Both the position numbers and the translations under genes were made by a program. This document shows positions 36,593 through 44,482 of a DNA stretch of 45,192 nt, in pieces (the first letter of the stretch is position 1; each line of letters starts with the position of its first letter). The notes under the pieces are model-generated. The model was not told the origin of the DNA, made no database searches, and worked only from the letters and a program-made list of their open reading frames with translations. Source of the DNA: a virus; IMG/VR virus record IMGVR_UViG_3300044946_000069, positions 1 to 45,192 of that record. One strand, 5' to 3'.

Positions 36593-36889
36593 ATGAGCGG
36601 AAAACCATGGACAGCGGAAGAACTGGAACTCGTCCGATTGATGTATCCGGTCGAGAAATGGCCCGCGCTCCTGAAGCAGTTTCCGGGGCGCAGCAAAGCG
36701 GCTATTCGCAATCAGGTTATCTCGAAAGGCATCAAGCGCCTTCGCAACTCCCGAACGCCTTGGACCGGCGCGGAGCGGATGGCCCTCGCACGTCTTTGGC
36801 CGCGCGCTACGTGGCCGCAAATCTTGGAGGCCATCCCCCGCGGCATCCCCAAGGTGCTATCGCGCGGCAGGCCGCTACGCAGCGACTGA
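36593..36889 (+). CDS. double Myb/SANT-like DNA-binding protein
   Basis: 98 residues. Two SANT-type repeats: KPWTAEELELVRLMYPVEKW...GRSKAAIRN and TPWTGAERMALARLWPRATW. The W/aromatic spacing is that of Myb-like DNA-binding helices, seen in some alphaproteobacterial and phage regulators. An AGGGA/TCCCT element lies in its promoter. It overlaps a different frame that leads to the XRE protein. Confidence 0.65.
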   Translation: MSGKPWTAEELELVRLMYPVEKWPALLKQFPGRSKAAIRNQVISKGIKRLRNSRTPWTGAERMALARLWPRATWPQILEAIPRGIPKVLSRGRPLRSD

Positions 36890-36924
36890 GACGCGATCCT
36901 TCGACGAAGCAATCCCGCTATGCC

Positions 36925-37119
36925 TTGATCCGAACGTTGCGCGAAACGCGCCGCAAGAACGGCATGACGCAGGAACGGCTTGCCGAGATTATCGGGACGC
37001 ATTGCGTTCAAATCGCCAAATGGGAGCGCGGCGAACAGATGCCGCGATTGCGCAGCTTTTTCGATTGGGTCGAGGCCATGGGCTTTCGACTCGAACTGCA
37101 AAGGGGAGCGCGGCAGTAA
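36925..37119 (+). CDS. XRE-type HTH regulator, start uncertain
   Basis: About 64 residues from TTG 36925 (MIRTLRETRRKNGMTQERLA, then HCVQIAKWERGEQMP), a compact XRE repressor-type fold. The frame is open upstream for a further 300 bp, overlapping the Myb-like gene in the -1 frame, but that part does not look protein-like. No strong ribosome site precedes TTG. It could be translated by coupling or by frameshift from the Myb gene. A likely regulator of the adjacent outer-membrane gene. Confidence 0.55.
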   Translation: MIRTLRETRRKNGMTQERLAEIIGTHCVQIAKWERGEQMPRLRSFFDWVEAMGFRLELQRGARQ

Positions 37120-37136
37120 CTACAAGATGTAGTAGC

Positions 37137-37161
37137 AAGGGACTCATGTATATAATTCCCT
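37137..37161 (+). promoter_or_regulatory. promoter of outer-membrane gene with bracketing operator
   Basis: TATAAT at 37151-37156 lies between AAGGGA (37137-37142) and TTCCCT (37156-37161), which form an inverted repeat around the -10. No clear -35, so activation by a factor is likely. Confidence 0.5.
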
Positions 37162-37249
37162 ACAATAAAACTATACTGTTGCACGCACGACACACTTAAC
37201 AGGCGTACAGTCCGCGTACGGGCATTTCCGCCCGAATAGGGGACCAAAC

Positions 37250-38041
37250 ATGACACGCAAGTTTCTTTTGCTCACTACGGCGCTCACTGCGCTCTTGAGT
37301 TCTACGGCGTTCGCCGCCGATCTTGGCGTTGCTCCGTTGTTCAAGGCGCCGCCATCCACTGGGGACCTCTCAGGTGGGTACGTCGGTTTCGGCACTGAAG
37401 CAGCGGTTGCTTCGGCCAACGTGTCCGGCAATGTGTTTCCGAGCAATCTCACTGCCAGCGGCGGCGCGATTGGCGGCGACCTCGGTTACGTATGGAACGT
37501 CTGCTTTCTCAAAAGCTGGTGCCAAGTCGAGCTGGACGGCAAATATCAGAATATCAGCGCGACCGGCGCAGGCGGCTCCGTTGCGTCCCACTGGAGCGTC
37601 AGCGGTGAATTCGATATCGGCGCCGATGTGATTCAAACTCTCGGAACCTACTTTCCCAACCTCAATACCGTGTTCCCGTCGTTCAATCCGACGACGCTTC
37701 TCCCGGCAGCCGCAGTTGGCAACGTGTCTGTTACGCCAAAGGGCTACGTGGGCTTCAAAGGTGAACTGTACGGTATCACTGGCACTGTCGGATCGGCCAG
37801 CGGGCAGACCGTCAGCTTCGGTCCTGGCGTGACAGCCGGCTGGCGCTGGCAGACGCTTACCAACGGCACCCCGAACGGCGGCTCGCTGAAGGTCTTTGCC
37901 GATACGATGTGGCTGAACCGCGGTGTGGACGTCACCGGCGTTTTCGCGCAGCCGGGCGGCGCGCCAATTAACGTCCAGTCGCACAACGGCTTGAACACGT
38001 TGTTCCGCGTCGGCGTACACTACGACTTCGCTGTTAAGTAA
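37250..38041 (+). CDS. phage-encoded outer-membrane beta-barrel protein
   Basis: 263 residues. Signal peptide MTRKFLLLTTALTALLSSTA cut before ADLG, then repeated amphipathic beta-strands with aromatic girdles (GGYVGFGTEAAVAS, GGDLGYVWNV, VTAGWRWQTL) and the terminal strand FRVGVHYDFAVK, whose final hydrophobic residues resemble the Bam signal. This is the Rhizobiales type (AADL...FKAPP). The virus may change the host surface to block phage entry, as lambda Lom and other phage outer-membrane proteins do. It has its own promoter and terminator, separate from virion genes. Confidence 0.8.
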   Translation: MTRKFLLLTTALTALLSSTAFAADLGVAPLFKAPPSTGDLSGGYVGFGTEAAVASANVSGNVFPSNLTASGGAIGGDLGYVWNVCFLKSWCQVELDGKYQNISATGAGGSVASHWSVSGEFDIGADVIQTLGTYFPNLNTVFPSFNPTTLLPAAAVGNVSVTPKGYVGFKGELYGITGTVGSASGQTVSFGPGVTAGWRWQTLTNGTPNGGSLKVFADTMWLNRGVDVTGVFAQPGGAPINVQSHNGLNTLFRVGVHYDFAVK

Positions 38042-38048
38042 CGCACAT

Positions 38049-38071
38049 GGGGGCGGCTAACTGCCGCCCCC
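38049..38071 (+). terminator. hairpin terminator after outer-membrane gene
   Basis: Perfect 9-bp stem GGGGGCGGC/GCCGCCCCC, 5-nt loop. Only a short T-rich tail follows. It also separates convergent genes. Confidence 0.65.
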
Positions 38072-38078
38072 GCTTACC

Positions 38079-38411
38079 TCACCGGATCTTCTCGATAGCC
38101 TCGATAACAAGGCTCGTAACCGTACGTCGGGTTTTCTTTGCCTTGGCCTCGATCTTGGCCTTTTGCGCTCTGGTCAAGCGCATGTCCAGCCGTTCCGAGC
38201 GCGCATCGCCGTTGGCTACCGCCTTCTTGGCTTTCGACTTGACGGCTTTCCGCTTTTTGGTCTTAGTCTTGGCAGGCTTTATCGGCCGCTTCGTCTTTTT
38301 CTTCGACTTCGGCTTGGTGCGCTTCTTGGCCTTGGGCTTCGGCTTCTTGGTCGTGGCGGGCTTTGCCAGTTCCGGCGGTTTCGTGGTATCTTCGGAGGCG
38401 GCGGTATCCAT
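38079..38411 (-). CDS. histone-H1-like lysine-rich protein with RHH-like end
   Basis: 110 residues. The first 75 are a Lys/Pro/Ala-rich tail (KPATTKKPKPKAKKRTKPKS and onward), similar in composition to bacterial H1-like proteins. The last 40 (SERLDMRLTRAQKAKIEAKA... VTSLVIEAIEKIR) resemble a ribbon-helix-helix/DUF1778 DNA-binding unit. So it may coat or condense DNA at specific sites. It has its own promoter (38470-38442), convergent with the outer-membrane gene. Fusion of the two parts is unusual. Confidence 0.7.
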   Translation of the reverse strand: MDTAASEDTTKPPELAKPATTKKPKPKAKKRTKPKSKKKTKRPIKPAKTKTKKRKAVKSKAKKAVANGDARSERLDMRLTRAQKAKIEAKAKKTRRTVTSLVIEAIEKIR

Positions 38412-38441
38412 TGCAATCCTCGTACGGTTGACGATGGCAAG

Positions 38442-38470
38442 CGTATAGCGTACATTGCCGCACAGGTCAA
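38442..38470 (-). promoter_or_regulatory. promoter of H1-like gene
   Basis: On the minus strand TTGACC (38470-38465), 17 nt, TATACG (38447-38442), about 30 nt from ATG 38411. Confidence 0.6.
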
Positions 38471-38498
38471 CACAGGTACGGAAACAGGGGATTAATTA

Positions 38499-38831
38499 AT
38501 GTCGGAAGCTCTTGTAACACTCGCGCACGAAATTGAGGAACTGACGGAGCGAAACAATCGGCTATCCGCAAGTTTCGATACCTACAAACTCAGTTACGAG
38601 CTTACGCGTACTGAGAACATTAGACTGCGAGCTGAAAACGACAAACTCAACATTCGCGTTCTCGATATTGAACGCAAATATGTTCGCGTTACCGCAGCGT
38701 TGACTTCCGCCGGTGAATCGATCTTGGCAGCCAAAGAAAATATAGAAACAAAGAAGGACGAACCGACTATCCCGTTCGCCCCGCGCACCAGAACCGGCCG
38801 CGATCATCCTGCGTTTTCGAATGGCAATTAA
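38499..38831 (+). CDS. coiled-coil protein (110 aa)
   Basis: 110 residues with long helix (AHEIEELTERNNRLSASFDT, RLRAENDKLNIRVLDIERK) of heptad type and a basic/Pro-rich tail (PFAPRTRTGRD). Divergent from the H1-like gene, with which it shares the control region. Function unknown; may oligomerise. Confidence 0.6.
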   Translation: MSEALVTLAHEIEELTERNNRLSASFDTYKLSYELTRTENIRLRAENDKLNIRVLDIERKYVRVTAALTSAGESILAAKENIETKKDEPTIPFAPRTRTGRDHPAFSNGN

Positions 38832-38843
38832 CAGGACGATAGC

Positions 38844-39236
38844 ATGGACAAGTATTTGGGCATTGACCCCGGCATTCGCCAGATCGTTCGCATCCTCGCG
38901 GAGAACGGTGTCGAAACTTGCCAATCATGCGCCGCGTCTGGGCCGTTCGGCGAAGGGTCCGGCAAGCGCAACGGTGATGCTCACTCATATCCCGAGCCGA
39001 CCGTCGAATTTAGGGGATCGCAGGCGGCCGGCTATCACGCCTTGCATGTAGCCCTAGCGCATGGGCTACCCGTCGATGAGCTGCGGCGCGTCTGGTCAGT
39101 GCAGGATGGTGAAGCCGTCGGGCCTCATTGGGCAATGACGTTCTCGCTCGCGCCTCGCAATCTAACCGGATGGCTTGCGCCTGATGCAAAGCCCTACAAG
39201 AAAGTTCACGGCAAATGCTGGTGTGGGGCAGCGTGA
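38844..39236 (+). CDS. hypothetical phage protein, Cys/Trp type
   Basis: 130 residues. GVETCQSCAASGPFGEG, SYPEPTVEFRGSQAAGYHAL, HGLPVDELRRVWSVQDGE and GPHWAMTFSLAPR match a widespread phage protein pattern of unknown role. A terminal CWCGAA adds a Cys pair. The stop overlaps the next GTG. Confidence 0.65.
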   Translation: MDKYLGIDPGIRQIVRILAENGVETCQSCAASGPFGEGSGKRNGDAHSYPEPTVEFRGSQAAGYHALHVALAHGLPVDELRRVWSVQDGEAVGPHWAMTFSLAPRNLTGWLAPDAKPYKKVHGKCWCGAA

Positions 39237-39385
39237 ACATACCCGACGAAGTAACTCTGTACGCTCGGCTCATCCGTCAGGAGCTTGAAAAATTGCGGCG
39301 GCTCGATCCTCTGTTGCCGTTCGGTGTTCTCACGGTTCTAATCGAAAAAGAGCTGAGCAATATGCCGCCTACAACGGACGACTAA
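39233..39385 (+). CDS. small helical protein (50 aa)
   Basis: GTG 39233 overlaps the previous stop. 50 residues, MNIPDEVTLYARLIRQELEK then PFGVLTVLIEKELSN. Ends 15 bp from the convergent terminase stop. Unknown. Confidence 0.5.
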   Translation: MNIPDEVTLYARLIRQELEKLRRLDPLLPFGVLTVLIEKELSNMPPTTDD

Positions 39386-39399
39386 CCGCCGAATAACCG

Positions 39400-40935
39400 C
39401 TAGCTCTCAATCGCCATCGAAATAGCGCAGCAGTCCCAGCGATCAGGCGAGCGACCGATCTCTTTCCTGATTTTCTCTTTCGGCGTCATAAACAGCCGCG
39501 CCTGTTCGTCACGCCGACAAGCGTTCAGCCCCCATTTGTACGCAGCGGCTTCCTCTTGCGCCATTTTGTCGTTCGGCATCGACACTCTGCCGCCAAGCCA
39601 ACGCAGTAATTTATCGTGCAGCTCCGCACGGCGATTGCCGTACATGACGGAGTTATGGGCACCGTGGCTGAATACGACGGGCACAATTTTTTCTGGCCCC
39701 AGCTCGCGCATGCGCAAACGGCAGCCGGCAACCAAATCGCGCCCGTAGCCGCCCGTGCCGTCTATCAGGATGGCGTCCATATCAAAGCGCTTGTACGTTG
39801 CCACAAGCCAATCGGATGCCACATTGGCGTCGCGGCTCGCCAGCTCACCCCACACCCGCGCGCCGATCGCGGAACCCTGCCGATCGCAGACAAAGGGCTT
39901 GTCCTGGCCGTCGCCTGCCGGATCTACGCAAAGCAGTTTCAGCGCCCCAGCGGACGGCGCCGGCTTGCTTGTCATGGCCGCCTGGACCAGCGACGCCGGG
40001 TAAAAGTCCAGCGTGCTATCGGCCATGAAACATTCGCTATAGATGGCCGGATACTCTTGGCGCGTGAGCCTGTGAATCGTCTCAGGTTGGCCGCCGTTCA
40101 TGGTCGCGATGGTGTAGTTTTTCAGCCAAAAGAAATAAAGATGCTCGCGGTCAAGACCGTGCAGCCGTGCGTATTCTTCAAACTCTCTAGGAGCGACCCA
40201 GCCGGCGGGGGCTTCTAGGCGGTATTCCGGCATGACAGTCCACGGCAGGAAATGAATGCGCCACGGGCCTCTGTTGTCCTGCTTGTGGGCTTCCTCGCAC
40301 ATATTATAGAACATGCCGGATTGCCCGTTGCCGGTACTTTCCTGCGTTATTTCCGTGCCCGGCAGGTCTTGTACGGTTTGCAAAAGACCCGACGACAAAT
40401 CTTCCGTGTTGTCGAAAAAAGCCGCCTCTGAAAGATGCAAATTGTGAAAGTCATCCGAACGGCCAATATCGCCGCCGTCTGCCGAAGCGACCTTATACAG
40501 CGACTTCAGCTTGTCAAAAATCAGCTCATAGGAGTTTGTCGCACCAATCGACGGCCGTATAGGCGGCGGCAAGCCGTTGGCAAATTCCTTTATTTCTCGG
40601 TGCAAATTGGCAGCACTATCGGCTCGGTGCGCCACGACTTGCGCACGCCGGCCGAACATAGTTGCGGTTTGGTGAAAATACCGACCGCCAATGTACGTAC
40701 TCACGCCCATGCGGCGCGCTTTGGGTATCAGCGCCCGCACCATGCCGAACACTTCGCGCTCCCGCTCAATGCGGGCATGAAGTATCCGCTGTGCGCTATT
40801 CAAGATAAAAGGAATGCGCTCGCCGCCCTCACGGGGGCGGATGCGCATGAACTTTTCGCGGTAGTAATCGAAATTGCAGAGTTTCGCCCGTACGGCTTCT
40901 TTAGGTGTCGGTGCAAGCGCCCAAGGGTAGTTCAT
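39400..40935 (-). CDS. terminase large subunit
   Basis: 511 residues. ATPase domain: KARRMGVSTY as a variant Walker A, NLHLSEAAFF as Walker B-like, TQESTGNGQSG as coupling motif. Nuclease domain: LLCVDPAGDGQDKPF, AILIDGTGGYGRD and SPDRWDCCAI carry the acidic metal-binding residues. It translocates and cuts DNA during packaging. The N-terminus MNYPWALAP has a PW motif like the HTH protein at 2714-3022. It is the last gene of the leftward lysis and tail operon and converges with the plus-strand small genes. Confidence 0.9.
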   Translation of the reverse strand: MNYPWALAPTPKEAVRAKLCNFDYYREKFMRIRPREGGERIPFILNSAQRILHARIEREREVFGMVRALIPKARRMGVSTYIGGRYFHQTATMFGRRAQVVAHRADSAANLHREIKEFANGLPPPIRPSIGATNSYELIFDKLKSLYKVASADGGDIGRSDDFHNLHLSEAAFFDNTEDLSSGLLQTVQDLPGTEITQESTGNGQSGMFYNMCEEAHKQDNRGPWRIHFLPWTVMPEYRLEAPAGWVAPREFEEYARLHGLDREHLYFFWLKNYTIATMNGGQPETIHRLTRQEYPAIYSECFMADSTLDFYPASLVQAAMTSKPAPSAGALKLLCVDPAGDGQDKPFVCDRQGSAIGARVWGELASRDANVASDWLVATYKRFDMDAILIDGTGGYGRDLVAGCRLRMRELGPEKIVPVVFSHGAHNSVMYGNRRAELHDKLLRWLGGRVSMPNDKMAQEEAAAYKWGLNACRRDEQARLFMTPKEKIRKEIGRSPDRWDCCAISMAIES

Positions 40936-41038
40936 TGTGCTACGCCATCAAGTGAGCCGCCGTGTAGCCCAAAATCACTCAGGGGCCGACCTCACCCGAA
41001 CGTCTCAGGTAGAGGCCCTTCCAGTGCGGCGGCTCGCG

Positions 41039-41389
41039 TTATGGCGTTGCCGTCGCCCCTGTGTATGGCACGCCGGGCGTAGCGCTTTCCTGCTTGATGG
41101 CGGCGACGATTGCCGGCGTCGCGGCAATCACGTCGGGGTTGTTCGGCAGTGCGTCAGCGGTGGCCTTGTCGGTGACAACCGTAGTTTTCGGCATCTTGCC
41201 CACAGTGTCTTTGAGCGACTGTGCGCGGGTGACGATGACGGGCCACAGGACGGCGCCAGCAGCGACCAGACTGTAAATCAGTGTCGTCCAGTCGGCGGCG
41301 CCGAGTCCCAGTACGCCTTTGGCAGCGAGCGCGCCCGCGATCGTGGCAATGATCGGAGCTAGGGTGGTTTGAAGCTGCGTTTTGTTCAT
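41039..41389 (-). CDS. probable holin
   Basis: 116 residues. One or two hydrophobic helices (PIIATIAGALAAKGVLGLG, LIYSLVAAGAVLWPVIV) at the N-terminus and a polar Thr/Asp/Pro tail. Found in a lysis group with an endolysin-like gene. Holin function is from topology and position. Confidence 0.6.
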   Translation of the reverse strand: MNKTQLQTTLAPIIATIAGALAAKGVLGLGAADWTTLIYSLVAAGAVLWPVIVTRAQSLKDTVGKMPKTTVVTDKATADALPNNPDVIAATPAIVAAIKQESATPGVPYTGATATP

Positions 41390-41448
41390 GTCGAAGCATC
41401 CCCGTTAATGGATGCCGTACGCATACCACCTGTCAGACAAACAAGCAA

Positions 41449-41634
41449 CTACCTCTTTTCTTGATCTTTCGGCGCTAGCGAAATTACCGACGCCTTGACC
41501 ATGCCGCATGCCGGACAAGCATAGTACAGGGTTGCGGTGCCGTTGTCAGCTTCGATGTAGGAAAGCCGGATAGTGTCCTTATGGCACTTCGGGCAAATCG
41601 CTGGCGGAGTAAGCCAGAATGTGAGGGGCGTCAT
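41449..41634 (-). CDS. zinc-ribbon microprotein
   Basis: 61 residues with CPKCHKD and CPACGMV as a complete zinc ribbon. It lies among lysis genes; such proteins may act on host RNA polymerase or in assembly. Unknown. Confidence 0.6.
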   Translation of the reverse strand: MTPLTFWLTPPAICPKCHKDTIRLSYIEADNGTATLYYACPACGMVKASVISLAPKDQEKR

Positions 41635-41640
41635 GGGTCA

Positions 41641-41907
41641 TTAGCTGGCAGACTTATCGTTGCGTTCCGACTCTGCTCCAGCATCAAACAGCGCTTTGTT
41701 GCTCGCTGCTCGCGCTAACCCTTCTGATAAGCCGGACGCGTGCGATGCTTCGGCAGTTGCCTTTACAAGAGCATCTTTCATGGAATTAGTTGAAATCTCT
41801 ATAGTCTGCGTGAGACTATGAGTACGCCACGCCATGAAAGCAGCGTAGGCGTTTAAAACCGCGATTAGAAACAAAAGTATGTTGTTGGCCTCAAATCCAA
41901 AAGCCAT
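41641..41907 (-). CDS. membrane-anchored lysis-region protein
   Basis: 88 residues. One N-terminal membrane helix (NILLFLIAVLNAYAAFMAW) and a long polar helical tail (DALVKATAEASHASG...). The shape fits an inner-membrane spanin subunit or holin partner, encoded directly after the endolysin. Not proven. Confidence 0.55.
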   Translation of the reverse strand: MAFGFEANNILLFLIAVLNAYAAFMAWRTHSLTQTIEISTNSMKDALVKATAEASHASGLSEGLARAASNKALFDAGAESERNDKSAS

Positions 41908-41926
41908 TCCTACCCCCTACCGCCCC

Positions 41927-42643
41927 TCATGCTGTATCAATGACGGCATCAACTGTATCCCACGTTTTCGGCCCCGGCACGCCATCAACGAGAAGGGAGT
42001 GCTTCGCCTGGAACCATTTTATTGCCGCTTTAGTAGCGTCGCCATACTGCCCGTCTACGCTGAGCGGCGGCACGTAGCCAAAGCTATTGAGCGCGGTTTG
42101 CAGATTGTCGGTGGTGTGCAGTCCAACTGTGGGGAGCCAAGGCAACGAGGGCGCTACTTTGGCTGCCGCTGCTTCAAATACCCGCCGCCACGCTTCGGCA
42201 CCGTCGTGGCCGCCAGGACCGCCACCCCAGTCGTTGAAGATGTTGCCGCCAAGGTGCATCTGCGGTTGCCGCATTCCGTTCGGATCTGTCGGCAACCCTT
42301 GATCGGTAAAGCCATGAATGAGGTCGCTGCCCGCCATCACAGTCGCGATTGCGGCGTTCATCCGTGCTTGCAGCGACGGGCTGGCGTGAAGCTGCCTGAT
42401 CGTCCGGGGATACGTACCCCGATTATACGGGCCATAGAAACCGCTGTGCAGCATCGAAAGAACGGTTTGCTTATAACCGTGCGAATTGCAATACAGAATG
42501 CGGTTGAGCAGGCTTTCGAGGCACGGCTCCGGGTGTGCGCCATCTTCAGTTATCATCATGGCGCATACTTGATCGTGCGTCGTCGGGTCGGTTATCTGGT
42601 CCGCGAACTGGGCGCGCTGCTGTGCGATGTACGGATTTGTCAT
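41927..42643 (-). CDS. endolysin with peptidoglycan-binding domain
   Basis: ATG 42643 preceded by AAGGGTG, 238 residues. The C-terminal 70 residues (NLQTALNSFGYVPPLSVDGQ, then AAIKWFQAKHSLLVDGVPG) form a PG_binding_1 repeat. The N-terminal two thirds, with GHDGAEAWRRVFEAAAAKV, would be the catalytic part, whose bond specificity I cannot name. It has no signal peptide, so it probably needs the nearby holin. Confidence 0.7.
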   Translation of the reverse strand: MTNPYIAQQRAQFADQITDPTTHDQVCAMMITEDGAHPEPCLESLLNRILYCNSHGYKQTVLSMLHSGFYGPYNRGTYPRTIRQLHASPSLQARMNAAIATVMAGSDLIHGFTDQGLPTDPNGMRQPQMHLGGNIFNDWGGGPGGHDGAEAWRRVFEAAAAKVAPSLPWLPTVGLHTTDNLQTALNSFGYVPPLSVDGQYGDATKAAIKWFQAKHSLLVDGVPGPKTWDTVDAVIDTA

Positions 42644-42647
42644 GTCG

Positions 42648-43874
42648 TCACCCTTGGATTTCGTCAAGTTCGATTAACTCTGAACCAATCAACGTACAGG
42701 TCGATCCCGTGCCCCCGATGCTGTAAGTGATCGGCGGCGTAGCAACACCCGGCGCGTCGAATACGGAAATACCAGCGATGCCATCCATGCCGGTACTGCT
42801 TGTACCGCCGATGTTTTGAGTGGCAAGTACTGTAGAAGCTCGCTTGAATTGTATCCCAACAGCAGTCGCCGACGCTGGCGCGGAGCAACTGATTGAAGCT
42901 ATAAATTTTATCAGGTTAACCGCCGAAGTCGGCGTGATAGACAGCGATGCTGTTGGCGTACCCGGACTGAGCGTCTGCACCACATCGCCCGGCTTCGCGA
43001 CGCCGGGACCGAACACCTGCAAACTCGTACACGAACTGGCCCAAGCACCGGCAGTGACTAGGCCACTTCCGAAGCTGCAAAATCCGACAATCCGTACGGC
43101 ATCGGCGGCAACGCCGGTCGTAGCATACAGCGTACCGCCGGTATTGGAAGAACCGCCGATAGTCTGAGTGGTCGGAAGCGTATGCTCCCACGTCGCACAC
43201 GGGAATACCGTAGTTTGATTGCTGCACGTCGATACCGCCAACTCAGGCGTGCCACCGTTGTACTCCAGAAAAATCCAGACACGGAACGGCACGCCGTTTG
43301 AAGTACCGAGCGTCGCACCGTTGGGGATGGTTACGGATTGCGTGGCGGAAATAGTGGCAAACGTCACCGTGCCGGTCGTCGCTACCGCGGACCGGAAAGG
43401 CACTATAACCGGGTTGCTGCTGCTGGGCGCGGCGCCGCTTGCTTGCGTCAAAGTGATGGTAAGCGCGTTGCCGGAAGCGAGCGCCGACAAACCGAAATTG
43501 ATCGGCATGTCGTAACCGCCCGTCGTGCTGACGGCGCTGCAATTGATACCGACGCCGGGTGTGTATTTCAGCGCTTGATTAACGGCCGTACATGGCGGCA
43601 ACGGCAAGTCCGCTACCGTCGTACCGTTCAAACTGCCTTTCACCGTGTTCGCAGCGCCGGGCGTAAACCCGCTGTTTGCAATCGTGCCGAAGGCGGGGTC
43701 GACAGTTGGGCCGTTGCTGACAAGCGGCTGCCCAGCTGCGCCCGGCGCCGCAGCGTTGAACCCGATATTACCGGCGCCCTTGCCGATCGGCACAGAATGG
43801 ATCGCCGTTTGTTGCGCGGAAGCCGGTACGCAAGCCAGCAAGAGCGCAAGAGCGGCGAAACGGAGTATTTTCAT
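42648..43874 (-). CDS. tail fibre-like protein with signal peptide
   Basis: ATG 43874 (MKILRFAALALLLACVPASA, cut before QQTAIH). About 408 residues. Mature part: Gly/Ala/Asn-rich N-terminal segment (GKGAGNIGFNAAAPGAAGQP), then beta-rich repeats (TTQTIGGSSNTGGTLYATTG, NIGGTSSTGMDGIAGISVF). A fibre or receptor-binding role is plausible. The signal peptide is unexpected for a virion part. Next to the endolysin and putative receptor-binding genes. Confidence 0.65.
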   Translation of the reverse strand: MKILRFAALALLLACVPASAQQTAIHSVPIGKGAGNIGFNAAAPGAAGQPLVSNGPTVDPAFGTIANSGFTPGAANTVKGSLNGTTVADLPLPPCTAVNQALKYTPGVGINCSAVSTTGGYDMPINFGLSALASGNALTITLTQASGAAPSSSNPVIVPFRSAVATTGTVTFATISATQSVTIPNGATLGTSNGVPFRVWIFLEYNGGTPELAVSTCSNQTTVFPCATWEHTLPTTQTIGGSSNTGGTLYATTGVAADAVRIVGFCSFGSGLVTAGAWASSCTSLQVFGPGVAKPGDVVQTLSPGTPTASLSITPTSAVNLIKFIASISCSAPASATAVGIQFKRASTVLATQNIGGTSSTGMDGIAGISVFDAPGVATPPITYSIGGTGSTCTLIGSELIELDEIQG

Positions 43875-44482
43875 GGTATCGAAACCCAAGAGTTAAGATC
43901 GGGGGAGGGGCGGAGCCGCACGCGTGCCAGATAATCGGCAGTGGATTGCAAATTCAATGTCGCGCCTTGCATGATCGTAGCGCCGCCGACTGGCGAAACT
44001 AGAATTTGATGATTGACAACGCCCGTAGAAAAATCAGTAAGCACAAGATCCTTTTGCGTAAGGTACTGCGCTGCAATCGACGGAAGCTGTACGGCTGTGT
44101 TGGCCGGCGCGGCACGCTGTACAGCAGCAAGTGACACACCCGGATTGATGACGTTGTTCGCGTTTGGCAATGATTGAAAAACCGAACCGGCCGGCGACAG
44201 AAACGCTTGCCACAGCGCAGGCGTCGCGATCTGATAAGCCGCCGCTACTGGGTTCCAGATGTACAACGTGCCTTCGGCCGTCCAAGACGGAATGGCAGGC
44301 TGAAACCAGAACGTGCTCGCCTGATTTACAGTTGGCGCCGTCTGCCCGACTGAAAGAGCGAACATGCCGGCGCGGGCCAGCGCGGCAACGATGTAATCAA
44401 GCCCCGGCATTCTTTCCGAACGCACGCCGCTACCAACGAGCCGCAGCAGCCCAATAAAATCGGTGGCTGAATTGTAACTCAT
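43871..44482 (-). CDS. tail or receptor-binding protein candidate (203 aa)
   Basis: 203 residues (MSYNSATDFIGLLRLVGSGV, PTVNQASTFWFQPAIPSWTA, TLYIWNPVAAAYQIATPALW). The predicted beta-rich body and place in a series of tail genes fit an adhesion or baseplate-type protein. The start overlaps the upstream stop (ATGA). Family not recognised. Confidence 0.55.
   Translation of the reverse strand: MSYNSATDFIGLLRLVGSGVRSERMPGLDYIVAALARAGMFALSVGQTAPTVNQASTFWFQPAIPSWTAEGTLYIWNPVAAAYQIATPALWQAFLSPAGSVFQSLPNANNVINPGVSLAAVQRAAPANTAVQLPSIAAQYLTQKDLVLTDFSTGVVNHQILVSPVGGATIMQGATLNLQSTADYLARVRLRPSPDLNSWVSIP

Noticed and set aside
37370-38020. Minus-strand open frame of 216 codons
   Set aside because: Antisense to the OMP gene, which has a signal peptide, beta-strands and its own promoter.
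41879-42730. Plus-strand open frame of 283 codons
   Set aside because: Antisense to the endolysin with its peptidoglycan-binding domain; composition is not protein-like.
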